The notes beneath the pieces are model-generated. The model ran no database searches. It saw nothing but the letters and a program-made list of their open reading frames with translations, and was not told the DNA's origin. Positions 26,984-37,495 of a DNA stretch of 64,000 nt are shown piece by piece. The first letter of the stretch is position 1. Every line of letters starts with the position of its first letter. Both the position numbers and the translations under genes were made by a program. The stretch is from assembly GCA_002104905.1 (NCBI GenBank), contig MCFE01000286.1, positions 39,056-103,055 on the forward strand, written 5' to 3'. Source of the DNA: Basidiobolus meristosporus CBS 931.73. Taxonomy: Eukaryota; Basidiobolomycota; Basidiobolomycetes; Basidiobolales; Basidiobolaceae.

Positions 26984-27389
26984 CTATGCCAAATTCTGAT
27001 GGTATTTAACCCATATGAATGCCAGCAAAGCAGAGCAAAGCGATGGACAGGATATCTTGTTGCTCATGTTGGCACTGTGGCTGGTAGTACCTACTCTTCT
27101 CCCGGCATGATCGCCATCATCCTCACCATCATCGCTGATATGGCAACCACCGCCGTCTTCGAAAATTTCGACAGGCTTGTAATTCGGATCGGAGTTCAAC
27201 AGATTCATAACTAGATAAAAAATTCGGTTGGTTTATGTTCGTAATAGAGTGCAACCAGGTAAACCCATTTTTACCTGGATTTCTATCTTGACTGGCCTTG
27301 ATATCGGTAGATGGTATCGCATCAGCCCGTGAGACAATAGTCACACTTGCTAATAGAAGCACAATAAATAAGAGTCTGGTCATAACCAT
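26984..27389 (-). CDS. Small secreted acidic protein, unknown family
   Basis: ATG at 27389 opens a strong signal peptide (MVMTRLLFIVLLLASVTIVS, then RADA). The first exon ends after DRNP. An intron of about 64 bases (GTAAAA...TCTAG, about 27268-27205) restores frame, with the junction giving NPVMNLLNSDPNYKPV. The mature part has a Gly/Asp/His cluster (FEDGGGCHISDDGEDDGDHA) followed by a short Cys-containing tail, ending at a stop at 26984. Predicted length is about 113 residues. No family was recognised. The splice model was made by eye; a second intron after GRR is possible. It is a candidate secreted effector or wall protein only because of the signal peptide and size. Confidence 0.5.
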
Positions 27390-28560
27390 AACATTAGCAG
27401 GCGTTTGCCAGTTAAATAGTTAATCTGAGAATTTCTTCACCCATTTGGTTGGCACCCTTTGGTAACGCTATTTCATCACATTCTCTTACTCATTAGTCTC
27501 ACCATTTTACCGCATGCTCTTGACTTGATTTGGTCGAAATCCACCACATGCTCTAAACTGTATATGGCTGAAATCCACCACGTGCGTATCTGACTGATTC
27601 TTCTCGGAATGTCCCGTTGCCTTGATACGCGTTTGTTCTCATACAAAGTGTTTTGCGTAAGCCAACTACAATAAGAACTTCCTATGGGAATTGGAGCTGG
27701 CAAGCTGGTGGAAATATAGCATGTGGCTGCGCACAGCCCCGGTTCAGCTTCAGAACAATCCACGAAACTCGCATGTCCCAAAGAAGCACATCAAATAGAT
27801 AAAAATGCAAATCGGGATCAAGAGGGAGCTGTTTCCGAGGGCCAATGCTTGCTCAAAATGCATACAGCGCCTGATCTATCAAAGAAAAGCTATTTGACAA
27901 ATAGAAATTGATTGCATTGAAGTTTCCATCTGCCGAGTGTGACCTACCAGGGAAAGCCGGGAGAATATCCCGAGAGTTGATAGCTTTATGATGGATCCTC
28001 TTGCGGTCTTGAGCTTATCCGGAACACCGTTCTTGCTTTTCTGTCCTGGTTGTGATTATGCAAGCAGCTCAGGAGCACACCAATTATCATGCCTGACTAG
28101 GCCAAATGACTCCAGATAGAACCGGGAAACTGTTATGAAAGCGTGCCTGCGACTGTTGAACCGCAACTGAATCTTGCTAAGGTGTTATTGCTATATGCTG
28201 CAGCAGTGTTGTCACATAGTTTCACGCCTTGCACGCTACGTAGATTGATAACTTCAAGAGGTATAAAGTCGGGTCGAAGGGCAGTCAAGAATATCTCGTT
28301 AGGTATATTGTTTGGATATGTTCCTAAACCTGGTTATCACCCTTTTCTCTTATTTGCTGTGACAGAACTCCCAATATATTCCAGAGTTGGCTATCTCCAA
28401 TTTCTCACTTATTCACTGACTCCAATGCTGAATGTTGATTGGTTATTTTCCTTGATGCCTCTTGTGTGTCCCAATATTGGTGTGCATTACCTTATATGCA
28501 TGTAATTGGACATTTGTCACTAGTCCAAACCTCGTATTCTGTCATCAACACCCAACACCC
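27390..28560. other. Intergenic, nothing recognised
   Basis: Several open frames of 60-120 codons occur (27781-27476 minus, 28143-28505 plus) but none resembles a known protein, and none has a clear start context. The right edge abuts the abrupt 5' breakpoint of the HSP70 copy. Confidence 0.35.
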
Positions 28561-29502
28561 GACAAATCCAACGTCCACGAGATTGTCCTTGTTGGAGGAT
28601 CCACCGGTATCCCTAAGATCCAGAAGCTCGTCTCTGACTACTTCAACGTCAAAGAGCCCAACAAATCCATCAACCCTGATGAGGCTGTTGCCTATGGCGC
28701 CGCTGTCCAAGCTGCTATCTTGTCTGGGGATACCTCTGAGAAGACTCAAGACTTGCTTTTGCTCGATGTTTCTCCTCTCTCCTTGGGTATTGAGACCGCT
28801 GGAGGAGTGATGACTCTCTTGATCAAGCGAAACACCACCGTCCCCGCCAAGCAGTCCGAGACTTTCTCCACCTGCGCCGATAATCAGCCTGGAGTGTTGA
28901 TTCAAGTCTTTGAAGGTGATCGCGCCCGTACCAAGGACCACAACACCCTTGGCAAGTTCGAGCTTGCCGGTGTCCCACCTGCTCCCCGTGGAGTTCCTCA
29001 AATCGAGGTCACCTTCGATGTTGATGCCAACGGCATCTTGAACGTATCTGCTTTGGACAAGACCACTGGTCGCTCCAACAAGATCACCATTACCAACCAC
29101 AAGGGCCGTCTCTCCAAGGAAGATATCGAGCGCATGGTGTCTGAGACCGAGAAGTACAAGGCTGAGGATGAGGCTGCTGCCTCTTGTATTTCCGCCAAGA
29201 ACGGACTCGAGTCCTATGCTTACTCCCTCCGCAACACCGTCCAAGACGAGAAGGTTTCTGGACAATTGGAGGCTGATGACAAGAAGAAGCTCGAAGAAGC
29301 CATCGACAGCACCATCAGCTGATTGGATGACAGCCAGGAGGCCTCCAAGGAGGAGTATGAAGACAAGCAAAAGGAGTTGGAAGGCGTTGCCAACCCCACC
29401 ATGACCAAGATGTACCAAACTACTGAATGTGCCCCGGGTGCAATCCCAGGAGGATTCCATGGTGCCAATAGCAGCGAGTCAAGCGTTGAAGAGTTGGATT
29501 AA
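28561..29502 (+). pseudogene. 5'-truncated cytosolic HSP70 (SSA type) copy with a nonsense change
   Basis: Similarity starts abruptly at the codons [15 protein letters not shown], in the last third of the nucleotide-binding domain, and runs without introns to the end. Blocks seen: [37 protein letters not shown] (linker and substrate-binding domain), VFEGDRA, GIPPAPRG-like [27 protein letters not shown], the lid helices, and a terminal EELD. TGA at 29320-29322 replaces the Trp codon in the conserved TISWLD; the same frame continues 60 codons to TAA at 29500-29502. The cytosolic C-terminal signature EEVD is EELD here, and the conserved STRIPK has become STGIPK. The whole ATPase subdomain I is missing, so it cannot work as a chaperone. 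Absence of introns fits either retroposition or copying of an intronless gene. Confidence 0.9.
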
Positions 29503-29638
29503 ATCACAAATTATATTTAATAATGTACACTATTTACATGTCAGTGATAATTTTGTGTAGTCCTTAGCCTTAGATTTTAGAATAAACAAACGTCTTGAGA
29601 TGTGGGTGCTACTTTGATGCATATTAGCAGGTTAAAAG
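29503..29638. other. 3' flank of HSP70 copy
   Basis: A/T-rich trailer that probably includes the original HSP70 3' UTR, running up to the first base of the copia LTR. Confidence 0.4.
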
Positions 29639-29970
29639 TGTTGTAAGAGTTTTGGAGATATTGGAAGTGATTGGGAGAACAAGTAGATTGTGTGGTTTTC
29701 ACTTAATGATTTATTGAATGTAACAATAGTATTTATACTTTTACATGGTCTTGGCATAACAAACACATAGAATACGTTAAGGAAGGTCCCAAGAACATGT
29801 GTGCAAGGTTTGGGGCTGTTTGGACAACTTATCTAATTTTCATGTTCTGGGTAAATATTCTAAGTAAATCCCAACAAGGAATTTGGTCAGTATTCTCTAG
29901 GATATGAAGGTAATGATCTAAGTGACTAAGTTAGGTGAATATTTAGGTGGAATTGCAAATCTTTACAACA
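29639..29970 (-). repeat. LTR (family A), left end of the copia nest
   Basis: 332 bases, TGTTG...CAACA. It matches 40789-41120 closely in length and content. It lacks the 18-base segment present in the middle LTR. Confidence 0.9.
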
Positions 29971-30044
29971 AAAACTAGGACTAGTCAGTATGAACATTTA
30001 GCTAAGTGGGAGTGTTGTAAAAATTTGTAATTCCACCTTCTGAT
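29971..30044 (+). other. Inverted polypurine tract and LTR edge
   Basis: The expected sequence after a minus-strand 3' LTR is CTCCCACTAAGC (as at 36315). Instead this stretch holds the reverse complement: AAAACTAGGACTAGTCAG, then TAGCTAAGTGGGAG, then the first about 26 bases of the LTR in plus orientation, stopping at pol-like sequence. It is a small inversion coupled to the RT/RNase H deletion. Confidence 0.75.
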
Positions 30045-31580
30045 TCAGGCTGAACCATGGTTGTAGAGTCCACTGGAGTGAAAAAATTTTCATTGTTTTG
30101 CTCTGATTCAATCCTGACAATTGGTGGACTTGGGATCAGATTTTTGTTATCATCTGATGTCATTTTTGTGAAAATTCTGAATTTTCATAACACAACACAT
30201 CCCTGGTCTTAATTAGCTTCTTTGCTTTGGTATTGTAGAGTTTGCATACTTTACTCTCATTGCAGTAACCCAAAAATATGCACTTTACACTTTTTGGCTC
30301 AAATTTTGATTGATTTCCGGGAGTTACTTGGCATATGCTGTACACTCAAATATTCTTAGATGTTCTGCACTTGGTCTGTACCCATGCCATGCTCCAAATG
30401 GAGTAGAATCACAAAGTATTCTGTTATAACTCCTATTTTTAATGCATACAGCAGTGGTAACTGATTCTGTCCAAAAATCATAGGATAATTTTTGATCAGG
30501 GATCATAGATCTTGCCATATCAATTATTGATCTGTTTGCACATTCTGCTACTCCATTTTACTGTGGGGAGTATGGTACAGTAGTCTCTTGCTTTATCCCA
30601 TGAACTTTGCAGAAGTGGATGAAGAGTGTTGAGGTATATTCTCCACCATTGTCAGAGTGTATTTTCTTGATTTTTTCACCAGTTTCTCTCTCCACTGTGG
30701 CTTTAAGCTCCCTGAGCTTAGACAGAGCTTCTTCCTTTCTCTCCATGAAGCAAACCCACATTTATCTTGTATAATCATCAATAAAAGTGATCAAAAACTT
30801 CATTCCACCTAAGGATAAATTTTGCATAGGTCCACACAGATCTGAGTGAATTAGATCTAATTTTTTCTTAATTTTGATTAATCCAGAGCTCTTGAACAGA
30901 TGTCTGGCTTGTTTCCCATATATGCAGGCTTCACAGTGCTCCAAATTAGCTGGGTGAGCAGTTTTTACTCCAGAAATTAGCTGATCTTTGATCATTTTGC
31001 GCAAATAATCAAAATTGATGTGCCCAAACCTCCTGTGCCAAAGCATTGGTGTTTCTTCATTTAAGTTAGTTATATTGGCTTCCAAATATGATGGAATATA
31101 AGTCATCTTGTATAAAATCTGATCTCTGATACCCAAAGCAATCTGGGCACCATTTTGATTAGTGATCTTGCATCCAGAATTGTCCAAGCTGAAACTGAGT
31201 CCTTCTGCTGTGGCCTTGCTTACAGATAGCAGGTTCTTGGCTATTTCTGGTACATAGACTACTTCTTTAAAGGTCAGTGTATGGCTTCCTTCACTGCTTC
31301 TTAGGTATACTTGGATAGTTCCTTCTCCCACTGCATCAAGTGTCCTATTGTTACCCATGAAAACCTTCTTAATTAGAATTTCTTGATATTTGGTAAAAAG
31401 TTCTTCTTGGTGTGTAAAATGTTGAGATGCTCAAGTGTCAATGTACCACATCTGAGAATCCTTGTCTGTGGTCATATTTAGTGCAGATATGAATAGTCTA
31501 TCTTCAGTTGTTGCAACATTTCCATATTCAGGCTTCTTTTGCAGATTATCTCTCTTTTTGACACATTGGTCTGCTGTGTG
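30045..31580 (-). pseudogene. Element A: integrase/protease remnant
   Basis: The minus-strand frames together read the retroviral-type protease region (MWYIDT, stop, ASQHF where the active site should be DSGAS), the GAG-pre-integrase domain WHRRFGHINFDYLRKM with HCEACIYGKQ (zinc-binding HHCC), and the integrase core with LDLIHSDLCGP, FIDDYTR and SDNGGEY. It then reads ARSMIPDQKLSYDFWTES and NRSYNRILCDSTPF. Frames change near 30560 and 30340, and a stop replaces the Gln after PYSPQ. It is the degraded equivalent of 38,500-39,960 in element D. Confidence 0.88.
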
Positions 31581-31649
31581 TCCCTTCCTTTTGCAGTAGT
31601 TGCAAAATAGGTTGCTGTTGCCTTTGTAGGGTCTTGGGTACCTCCTTTG

Positions 31650-31998
31650 TGTTGTAATTATTGAATTGTCACCTAAATATTCATGCTAACTTAGTCACAT
31701 AGATCTTATTCTGTGATTAGCATTCTGTCCTGACTAGATTTCTTGTTGGGATTTACTTAGAATATTTTCACCAAATTGTCAGGTACCCAGATTATTATTT
31801 TTCTCAAAGTCGTCCAAAAGACCCCAAACTTTGCACACATATTCTTGGGACCTTCCTTAACAAACTCTACACGTTTGTTTCCTCTACTTTATCAAAAGTA
31901 TAAATACCATACTTTTGATCAATAAATCTACAAGTGAATAACATGTAAATCTTCTAGTTCTCCACATCACTTCCAATACTCCTCAGAATATTGCAACA
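31650..31998 (+). repeat. Left LTR of element B (family B)
   Basis: Starts TGTTGTAATTATTG and ends AATATTGCAACA. Contains AGTATAAATACC inside an 11-base inverted repeat (31891-31919). Confidence 0.95.
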
Positions 31999-32010
31999 GG
32001 TTATGAGCCC
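31999..32010 (+). other. Primer binding site, anticodon arm of initiator tRNA-Met
   Basis: GGTTATGAGCCC is complementary to the conserved GGGCTCATAACC of the initiator tRNA-Met anticodon stem and loop (anticodon CAT). The same site adjoins the LTR at 35953-35964 and 40777-40788 on the minus strand. Priming by a half-tRNA is known for Drosophila copia. Confidence 0.8.
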
Positions 32011-34613
32011 CGAGCTTGCTGTCCTCTTGGTGTCTACTATGCTTTGGATCCTTTTCTGCTAGTCTGGAGAAAGACTTTCCGCACTATTGCTCTGCTAAGG
32101 TTAAAGAAGACTACCGCTGCTAAAGGACTATGTTTATGAGGATATTGCTGTGGAGAAGAAGGCCTTGCCTTTAAAAGATGCCTTCAGTAACTATCCAAGT
32201 TAGTTATGAAGAAGAGTCAATCAAACTGGCATGTAATTGTGTCAAGAAATATAGTATGTTGGTGCTTTACCACTACTGAAGAAAACTGCGTAATTCCAGC
32301 AATTGAGGGTCCAGATCTACAATGAAATATACTGCAATATGTATTCATATGACCCCAATTGACTGTTAGACAAGCTTTTGGATAGGATATTATCCTGAAT
32401 TGCAAAAGAAAAAAATATAGATCATTATTAATGATTGCCGGAGGAGGATTTTACCAAAAATCTGTTGCCACTCAAAATACAGCTGAGAATGCAAATACTG
32501 GAGCTGTTAGCCGCCATTCTGGACTATCTACTGATGGAAAAAGATCTCAGAAACAAGCTTCCTGAATTGTAAGGATCCCAATGATATATAATACATATAT
32601 ATCCACCTGGAGTACGGATATGTACTACACAATCCATTAGAAGAATGCTATAATTGTATCAAGTGTTTTGATACTGAAACCAGTGTACCAGGAGCTAAAT
32701 ATGGAGCTGTTAGACGTGCTATCACTCTGTTTAAGTCTCAAAACAGTGGGAGAAAGTATTATACAAATTTAGCAAAATCAACTCATGAAGATTCTACCGC
32801 CAGCCAAAGGAGTGAAGCATATAATTGCAAGCCTGATTGGAGTATACAACCAAGCAACAGTTGGTCAGTACACAGCTAAGAGCCACTCAGAAGATAACAC
32901 AGTACTTTATACTTGTTATATATATATCACTTATTACAGTGGGAGAAAACACTTGGTGATATTTAACTTCTCTGGATCAGATCAGAAGAATTTTGATTGA
33001 TCAAGTCACCGCCAAGTTCTGCAACTCAAAATACTGATATATTGGAGTCTGATACCGAAGTATTGATGAAGCTAGCTATCAAATGCAGTTTATTTGATCA
33101 AATTTGGTCAACTCTATCAAAAGTTATGAATGATCTAAGTGGATGCCGATTTTGATTATTTCACTCTCAAATAGTCAGATATTCTGGAACAATGATGTCA
33201 TGGAGACTCTTGTGCTCAAAAACACCGTGGTCCTACCTGCAAGGAAGTCCAGAACCACCCCACAAAAGGAATTATCCCTGGGTCATCAGCAGAAAAAGAA
33301 AAGAAGAAAAAATGGAAAATACTACTACCGCAAACTAGGGCACTTCCCAAATGGTGCCAAAACTTATGTAGGCCATATTTGGACTATCTGGCAATGCAGA
33401 TATGTTCTATGGAGCCTCTTGTACGAAGTTCTCAAGCTAGAAACCCCAGAAGAGCCTTGAAACTTCAACAGGATCTGTTAGATATTGTAGTATATATTGG
33501 AACAGATTATTTAGTGCAGAAGTCTTGATGTCTGCTGTCTATGGAGCTGAAAGAAAAAGGTGCAAGGATCAACCAGATGGTTTTTATGGATCCTGAAGAC
33601 ACTGAGAAGATCAGTTAGCCTTGGAAACCGAGCTCAAGGTTGAAAATAACTATCAGGAGAATAAGGATAATCAAAGCCCTTGTTAAGGAGAATCTCACTT
33701 CTGGAAAAGCGCCAATCTCTATTCTACAAGTATATTCTGATAAGACAAAAGCAGCTGTATCAATCCAAATCAGTAGAAGCACTCTAAGAATAGCTACCAA
33801 ACAACCCATGGTGTTGTCCAATACCAAACTGGGTAAATCAAGAAGCAAATGGACTTTGAATCTACCGCATATGAAGTAATCAGTCCAAAGAAAGTTATTG
33901 CTATTTAAAGAAGACAAAGATGACCATTCTAGATCATATTTGTGGATCTGAATCACTAAACAGACGTGGTTCAAGTGGGAGCAGGCCATCCCAGCTCAGA
34001 GTTGAGCAAAAACCTTCTTTTTTTGGCCATGTTATATGTGCCACAGTGCCAGGAAACAAGGATAATCCGGATCAGGCGTAAATGACAAAACCTTAACTTG
34101 ACCCAAAGTAGGTCACTATTTTTTACCTCATATAGCATCTATATGATGGAAGTAACTGTCCCTGAGCCTAATATGGACACACAGTGAAGTTGTCTAAATG
34201 GATTAGACTGTTGGCCGGAAATAAGGAAACTCCAGATCTGCCGTAAATGACAAAACCTTAACTTGACCAAAAGTGGGTCAATTTTGCTCAAATAAGAAGC
34301 ATTGGATAGCCCAGAGGCTATATACCATTATTACGATCTGTCAATTAGACTCAGCTTATTATTCAAGCCCGTACAACTGATCAAAGTTGATGATTAGTAT
34401 TATGATCAGATCATTCAGATTTTTAGGCATATTACTAAGTAGATATGCATACTGAATTCCAAGTTACTTGTTCTATTAAGTTGAACACAAATGCATACAC
34501 CTTTGGATAATATATTAGTCCAGTATGTAAAACAGTTAAATCTTATACGCTTATTACAGATTGCACACTCACAATATGTATTTATTACTCATGAATATTT
34601 TGTTGAGTGGGAG

Positions 34614-34962
34614 TGTTGTAATTATTGAATTGTCACCTAAATATTCATGCTAACTTAGTCACATAGATCTTATTCTGTGATTAGCATTCTGTCCTGACTA
34701 GATTTCTTGTCGGGATTTACTTAGAATATTTTCACCAAATTGTCAGGTACCCAGATTATTATTTTTCTCAAAGTCGTCCAAAAGACCCCAAACTTTGCAC
34801 ACATATTCTTGGGACCTTCCTTAACAAACTCTACACGTTTGTTTCCTCTACTTTATCAAAAGTATAAATACCATACTTTTGATCAATAAATCTACAAGTG
34901 AATAACATGTAAATCTTCTAGTTCTCCACATCACTTCCAATACTCCTCAGAATATTGCAACA
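34614..34962 (+). repeat. Right LTR of element B (family B)
   Basis: 349 bases, preceded by GAGTGGGAG; followed by the target duplication CTTTG and then the continuation of element A gag. Confidence 0.95.
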
Positions 34963-35960
34963 CTTTGTTGGTTATCACTGCTTATTAAAGAATTTTCTTC
35001 TTCCTTCTTATTGGTGCTTGATTTTCTTAATTCTTCATCCAGGAGTCTTCCATATACATAATTTTGTTGTAAGAGTCTTGGAGATATTGGAAGTGATTGG
35101 GAGAACAAGTAGATTATGTGGTTTTCACTTAGTGATTTATTGAATGTAAAAGTAGTATTTATACTTTTGCATGGTCTCAGCATAACAAACATGTATAATA
35201 GGTTAAGGAAGGTCCTGAGAACCTGTGTGCAAAGTTTGGGGCTGTTTGGACAACTTTGAGAATTTTCATGTTCTAGGTAAATATTCTAAGTAAATCCCAA
35301 CAAGGAATTAGGTCAGTATTCTCTAGGATATGAAGGTAATGATCTAAGTGACTAAGTTAGGTGAATATTTAGGTGTAAATACAAATTTTACAACAAATTT
35401 AAGGTCAAATCTTCAGTTCTGGACTCTAGGGCTGGTACAAGGCCCTGAAACTTGTCTGTCAGGCTATTCAGGATGGTAACCATCACATTCTCATCAGTAG
35501 TTAGTATGCCCATAGATTCCATTTCATCTACCAGCAGGGTAGTTCTGCTGATTAGATTTTTCATTTCTTCTCCTGGCAGCATCTTTGTAGTAAAGAATTT
35601 TTGTCTCAGATACATATTCTTAGCAGCTGAACAAGACTGGTAGGTGTCTTCTAAAGCCTTCCAGGCATTCTTTGCTGTTTTTGCTCTTGAGTATTGAATT
35701 AGCAATCTGTCCTTAACATTAAGGCAAATGCAGTTAAAGGCACTTTGTTCTTTCCTCTGGTACCTTAAGGCTTCCTCTCCCACATTCTGAGGAGGGCATT
35801 CTTCTCCCATGACAATATCCCAAAGGCCTCTTTCTTGTAGTAGCATCTTCATCTTCACCTTCCACACTTGGTAGTTAGATCCATCCAACTTTTCAGCAGA
35901 GGGAAAAATTCCAGTAATAGCAGTAGTAAGCATTGCAGAGAGTGACAGCTTTGGGCTCAT
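34963..35960 (-). pseudogene. Element A: gag, split by a solo LTR
   Basis: Gag starts at ATG 35960, which lies inside the primer binding site, reading MSPKLSLSAM. It continues with SAEKLDGSNYQVWKVKMKML, WDIVMGEECPP and FNCICLNVKDRLLIQ, as in the UBN2/DUF4219-type copia gag. The frame is interrupted at DLTLN by the solo LTR 35065-35395, resumes as YVYGRLLDEELRKSS, and is then cut again by element B before the zinc knuckle. Confidence 0.88.
35065..35395 (-). repeat. Solo LTR (family A) inside element A gag
   Basis: 331 bases, TGTTG...CAACA, with a 5-bp target duplication AATTT (35060-35064 and 35396-35400). The intact target is visible in element D near 40,221-40,225. A solo LTR is the product of LTR-LTR recombination. 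Confidence 0.92.
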
Positions 35961-35964
35961 AACC

Positions 35965-36314
35965 TGTTGTAAGAGTCTTGGAGATATTGGAAGTGATTGG
36001 GAGAACAAGTAGATTATGTGGTTTTCACTTAAAGATTTATTGAATGTAAAAGTAGTGTTTATACTTTTACATGGTCTTGGCATTACAAACACATAGAATA
36101 GATTAAGAAAGGTCCCAAAAAACATGTGTGCAAATTTTGGGGCTGTTTGGGCAACTTTGAGAATTTTCATGTACTGGGTACCTGGTATTTTGGTCAAAAT
36201 ATTCTAAGTAAATCCCAACAAGGAATTTGGTCAGTATTCTCTAGGATTTGAAGGTGATGATCTAAGTGACTAAGTTAGGTGAATACTTAGGTGGAATTAC
36301 AAATTCTTACAACA
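35965..36314 (-). repeat. Shared LTR: 5' LTR of element A and 3' LTR of element D
   Basis: On its left is the primer binding site of A (35953-35964); on its right is the polypurine tract CTCCCACT of D. It is 350 bases because it keeps an internal segment (GTACCTGGTATTTTGGTC, about 36,178-36,195) missing from the two outer LTRs. Contains the perfect 11-base inverted repeat around TATA (36044-36072). Confidence 0.9.
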
Positions 36315-36541
36315 CTCCCACTAAGCTAAATGTTCACACTGACTAGTCCTAATTTTGACCTAAGATATTCAAACTTGTCTCTAGCTAATGGTTTGGTAAA
36401 TATGTCTGCAATCATTTCATCTGTAGGACAGTAAACTAAGCTAACTAAGTTATTCTCTAGGGCTTCATGTATGAAATGATGTCTAATATCTATGTGCTTG
36501 GTTCTAGCATGAAAAGTTGGATTTCTACCTAATTGTATACA

Positions 36542-37341
36542 TCATTGATTATCTTGAAATAAATTAATAGGCATTTTTTGACATAGGCCTAAATCTGCAA
36601 AGAGTTTTCTTAACCATATTGCTTCTTTTGTAGCTTCACAGGCTGCCATATACTCTGCGTCTGTAGTAGAAAGTGCTACAGTTGGCTGCTTTCTTGAATT
36701 CCATGAAATTGCTCCTTTACAGTAAAGAAAGGTGTATCCTGTGGTGGATCTTCTGTCTTCCAAATTTTGTCCCCAATCAGCATCAGAGTATCCCACAAGA
36801 TCCTGTTCTGAATCCTTATAAGTGTATCTTAAGCAGATATCAGCAGTTCCTTTTAGGTATCTAAAAATCCGCTTAACTGCTGCAATATGATCAGATCCAT
36901 AGTTCTGATTATGTTGGCTGACAACTCCCACTGAATATGAGATATCTGGGCCTGTTCCAAGCATGATATACATCCAACTGCCAACCATAGATTGATAAGG
37001 AAAGTCAGGGCTTTCAGATGGCACCAAGCTATCTTGATTTGGTTGAGTTTTGACCAAGTTAAGGTTTGTCTCCATTGAGGTAGCTGCCAGTTTACAGTCT
37101 TCCATTTTGTACTTCTTTAGTATATCTTGAATATACTTGGATTGGCTTAGGGTAATAGTCTGGGTACTTCTGTCTATGGAGAACTTCATCCCTAAGTAGT
37201 AACTAAGTTCTCCTAGACAGGACATCTTGAACTCCTTAGATAGGCTGGATTTAGTCTCTTCAATGTTTCTAGGTTATTGGCAGCTATAATAAGATCATCC
37301 ACATATAGAGCTAATAGAACTGGATTTGCTCTATCTGGCTT
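36542..37341 (-). pseudogene. Element D: RT end and RNase H
   Basis: Reads LSYYLGMKFSIDR, QSKYIQDILKKYKM, SMVGSWMYIMLGTGPDISYS and VKRIFRYLKGT, then the RNase H domain: VGYSDADWGQNLEDRRSTTG, LSTTDAEYMAACEATKEAIW, LFQDNQ. The expected next residue block after DNQ ends at a stop near 36,542, replacing Gln/Cys by a stop. Joined upstream to duplicated RT sequence. Confidence 0.88.
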
Positions 37342-37495
37342 ATCCCTAAGTAGTAACTGAGCACTCCTAGATTCAACATCTTGAACTCCTTAGATAGGCT
37401 GGATTTAGTCTCTTCAATGTTTCTAGGCTATTGGCAGCTATAATAAGATCATCCACATATAGAGCTAATAGGACTGGATTTGCTCTGTCTGGCTG
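37188..37495 (-). repeat. 154-bp tandem duplication across the RT YVDD box
   Basis: Copies at 37188-37341 and 37342-37495 share long identical words (for example AAGATCATCCACATATAGAG at 37291 and 37445) at a constant offset of 154. Each encodes LYVDDLIIAAN, the RT catalytic box, so the RT frame now has two. Confidence 0.9.

Larger units (their letters stand above)
31650..34962 (+). mobile_element. Element B: complete non-autonomous LTR retrotransposon (LARD-like)
   Basis: Identical-length 349-base LTRs (31650-31998 and 34614-34962) differ at one position that I can see (TTGTTGGG versus TTGTCGGG). A primer site GGTTATGAGCCC follows the left LTR (31999-32010) and a polypurine tract GAGTGGGAG precedes the right LTR. 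A 5-bp target duplication CTTTG flanks it (31645-31649 and 34963-34967); the uninterrupted site is visible in element D at about 40,123-40,130. The 2.6-kb interior has stops in all frames and no recognisable gag, protease, integrase or RT, apart from a MSPEL start like the gag start of elements A and D. It must be mobilised in trans by a related copia element. Confidence 0.93.
29639..36314 (-). mobile_element. Ty1/copia element A (minus strand), RT and RNase H deleted
   Basis: The 3' LTR is 29639-29970 and the 5' LTR 35965-36314, both starting TGTTG and ending CAACA as read on the plus strand. Between them, in minus-strand order: gag (35960-35401 and 35059-34963), zinc knuckle, protease remnant, and integrase (about 31580-30160). 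The domains then stop near 30045 where reverse transcriptase and RNase H should follow, so about 2.2 kb is missing. Two later insertions split it: the 3.3-kb element B and a solo LTR. Stop codons and frame changes in integrase and protease show it is inactive. Its 5' LTR is also the 3' LTR of element D. Confidence 0.9.

Noticed and set aside
28492..29460. 322-codon open frame on the minus strand
   Set aside because: It is exactly antisense to the HSP70 copy; long antisense frames are a known by-product of HSP70 codon usage, and the product resembles nothing.
33615..33989. 124-codon hydrophobic frame on the minus strand of element B
   Set aside because: Opposite to the element's transcription sense, no family resemblance, and A/T-rich DNA gives such hydrophobic frames by chance.
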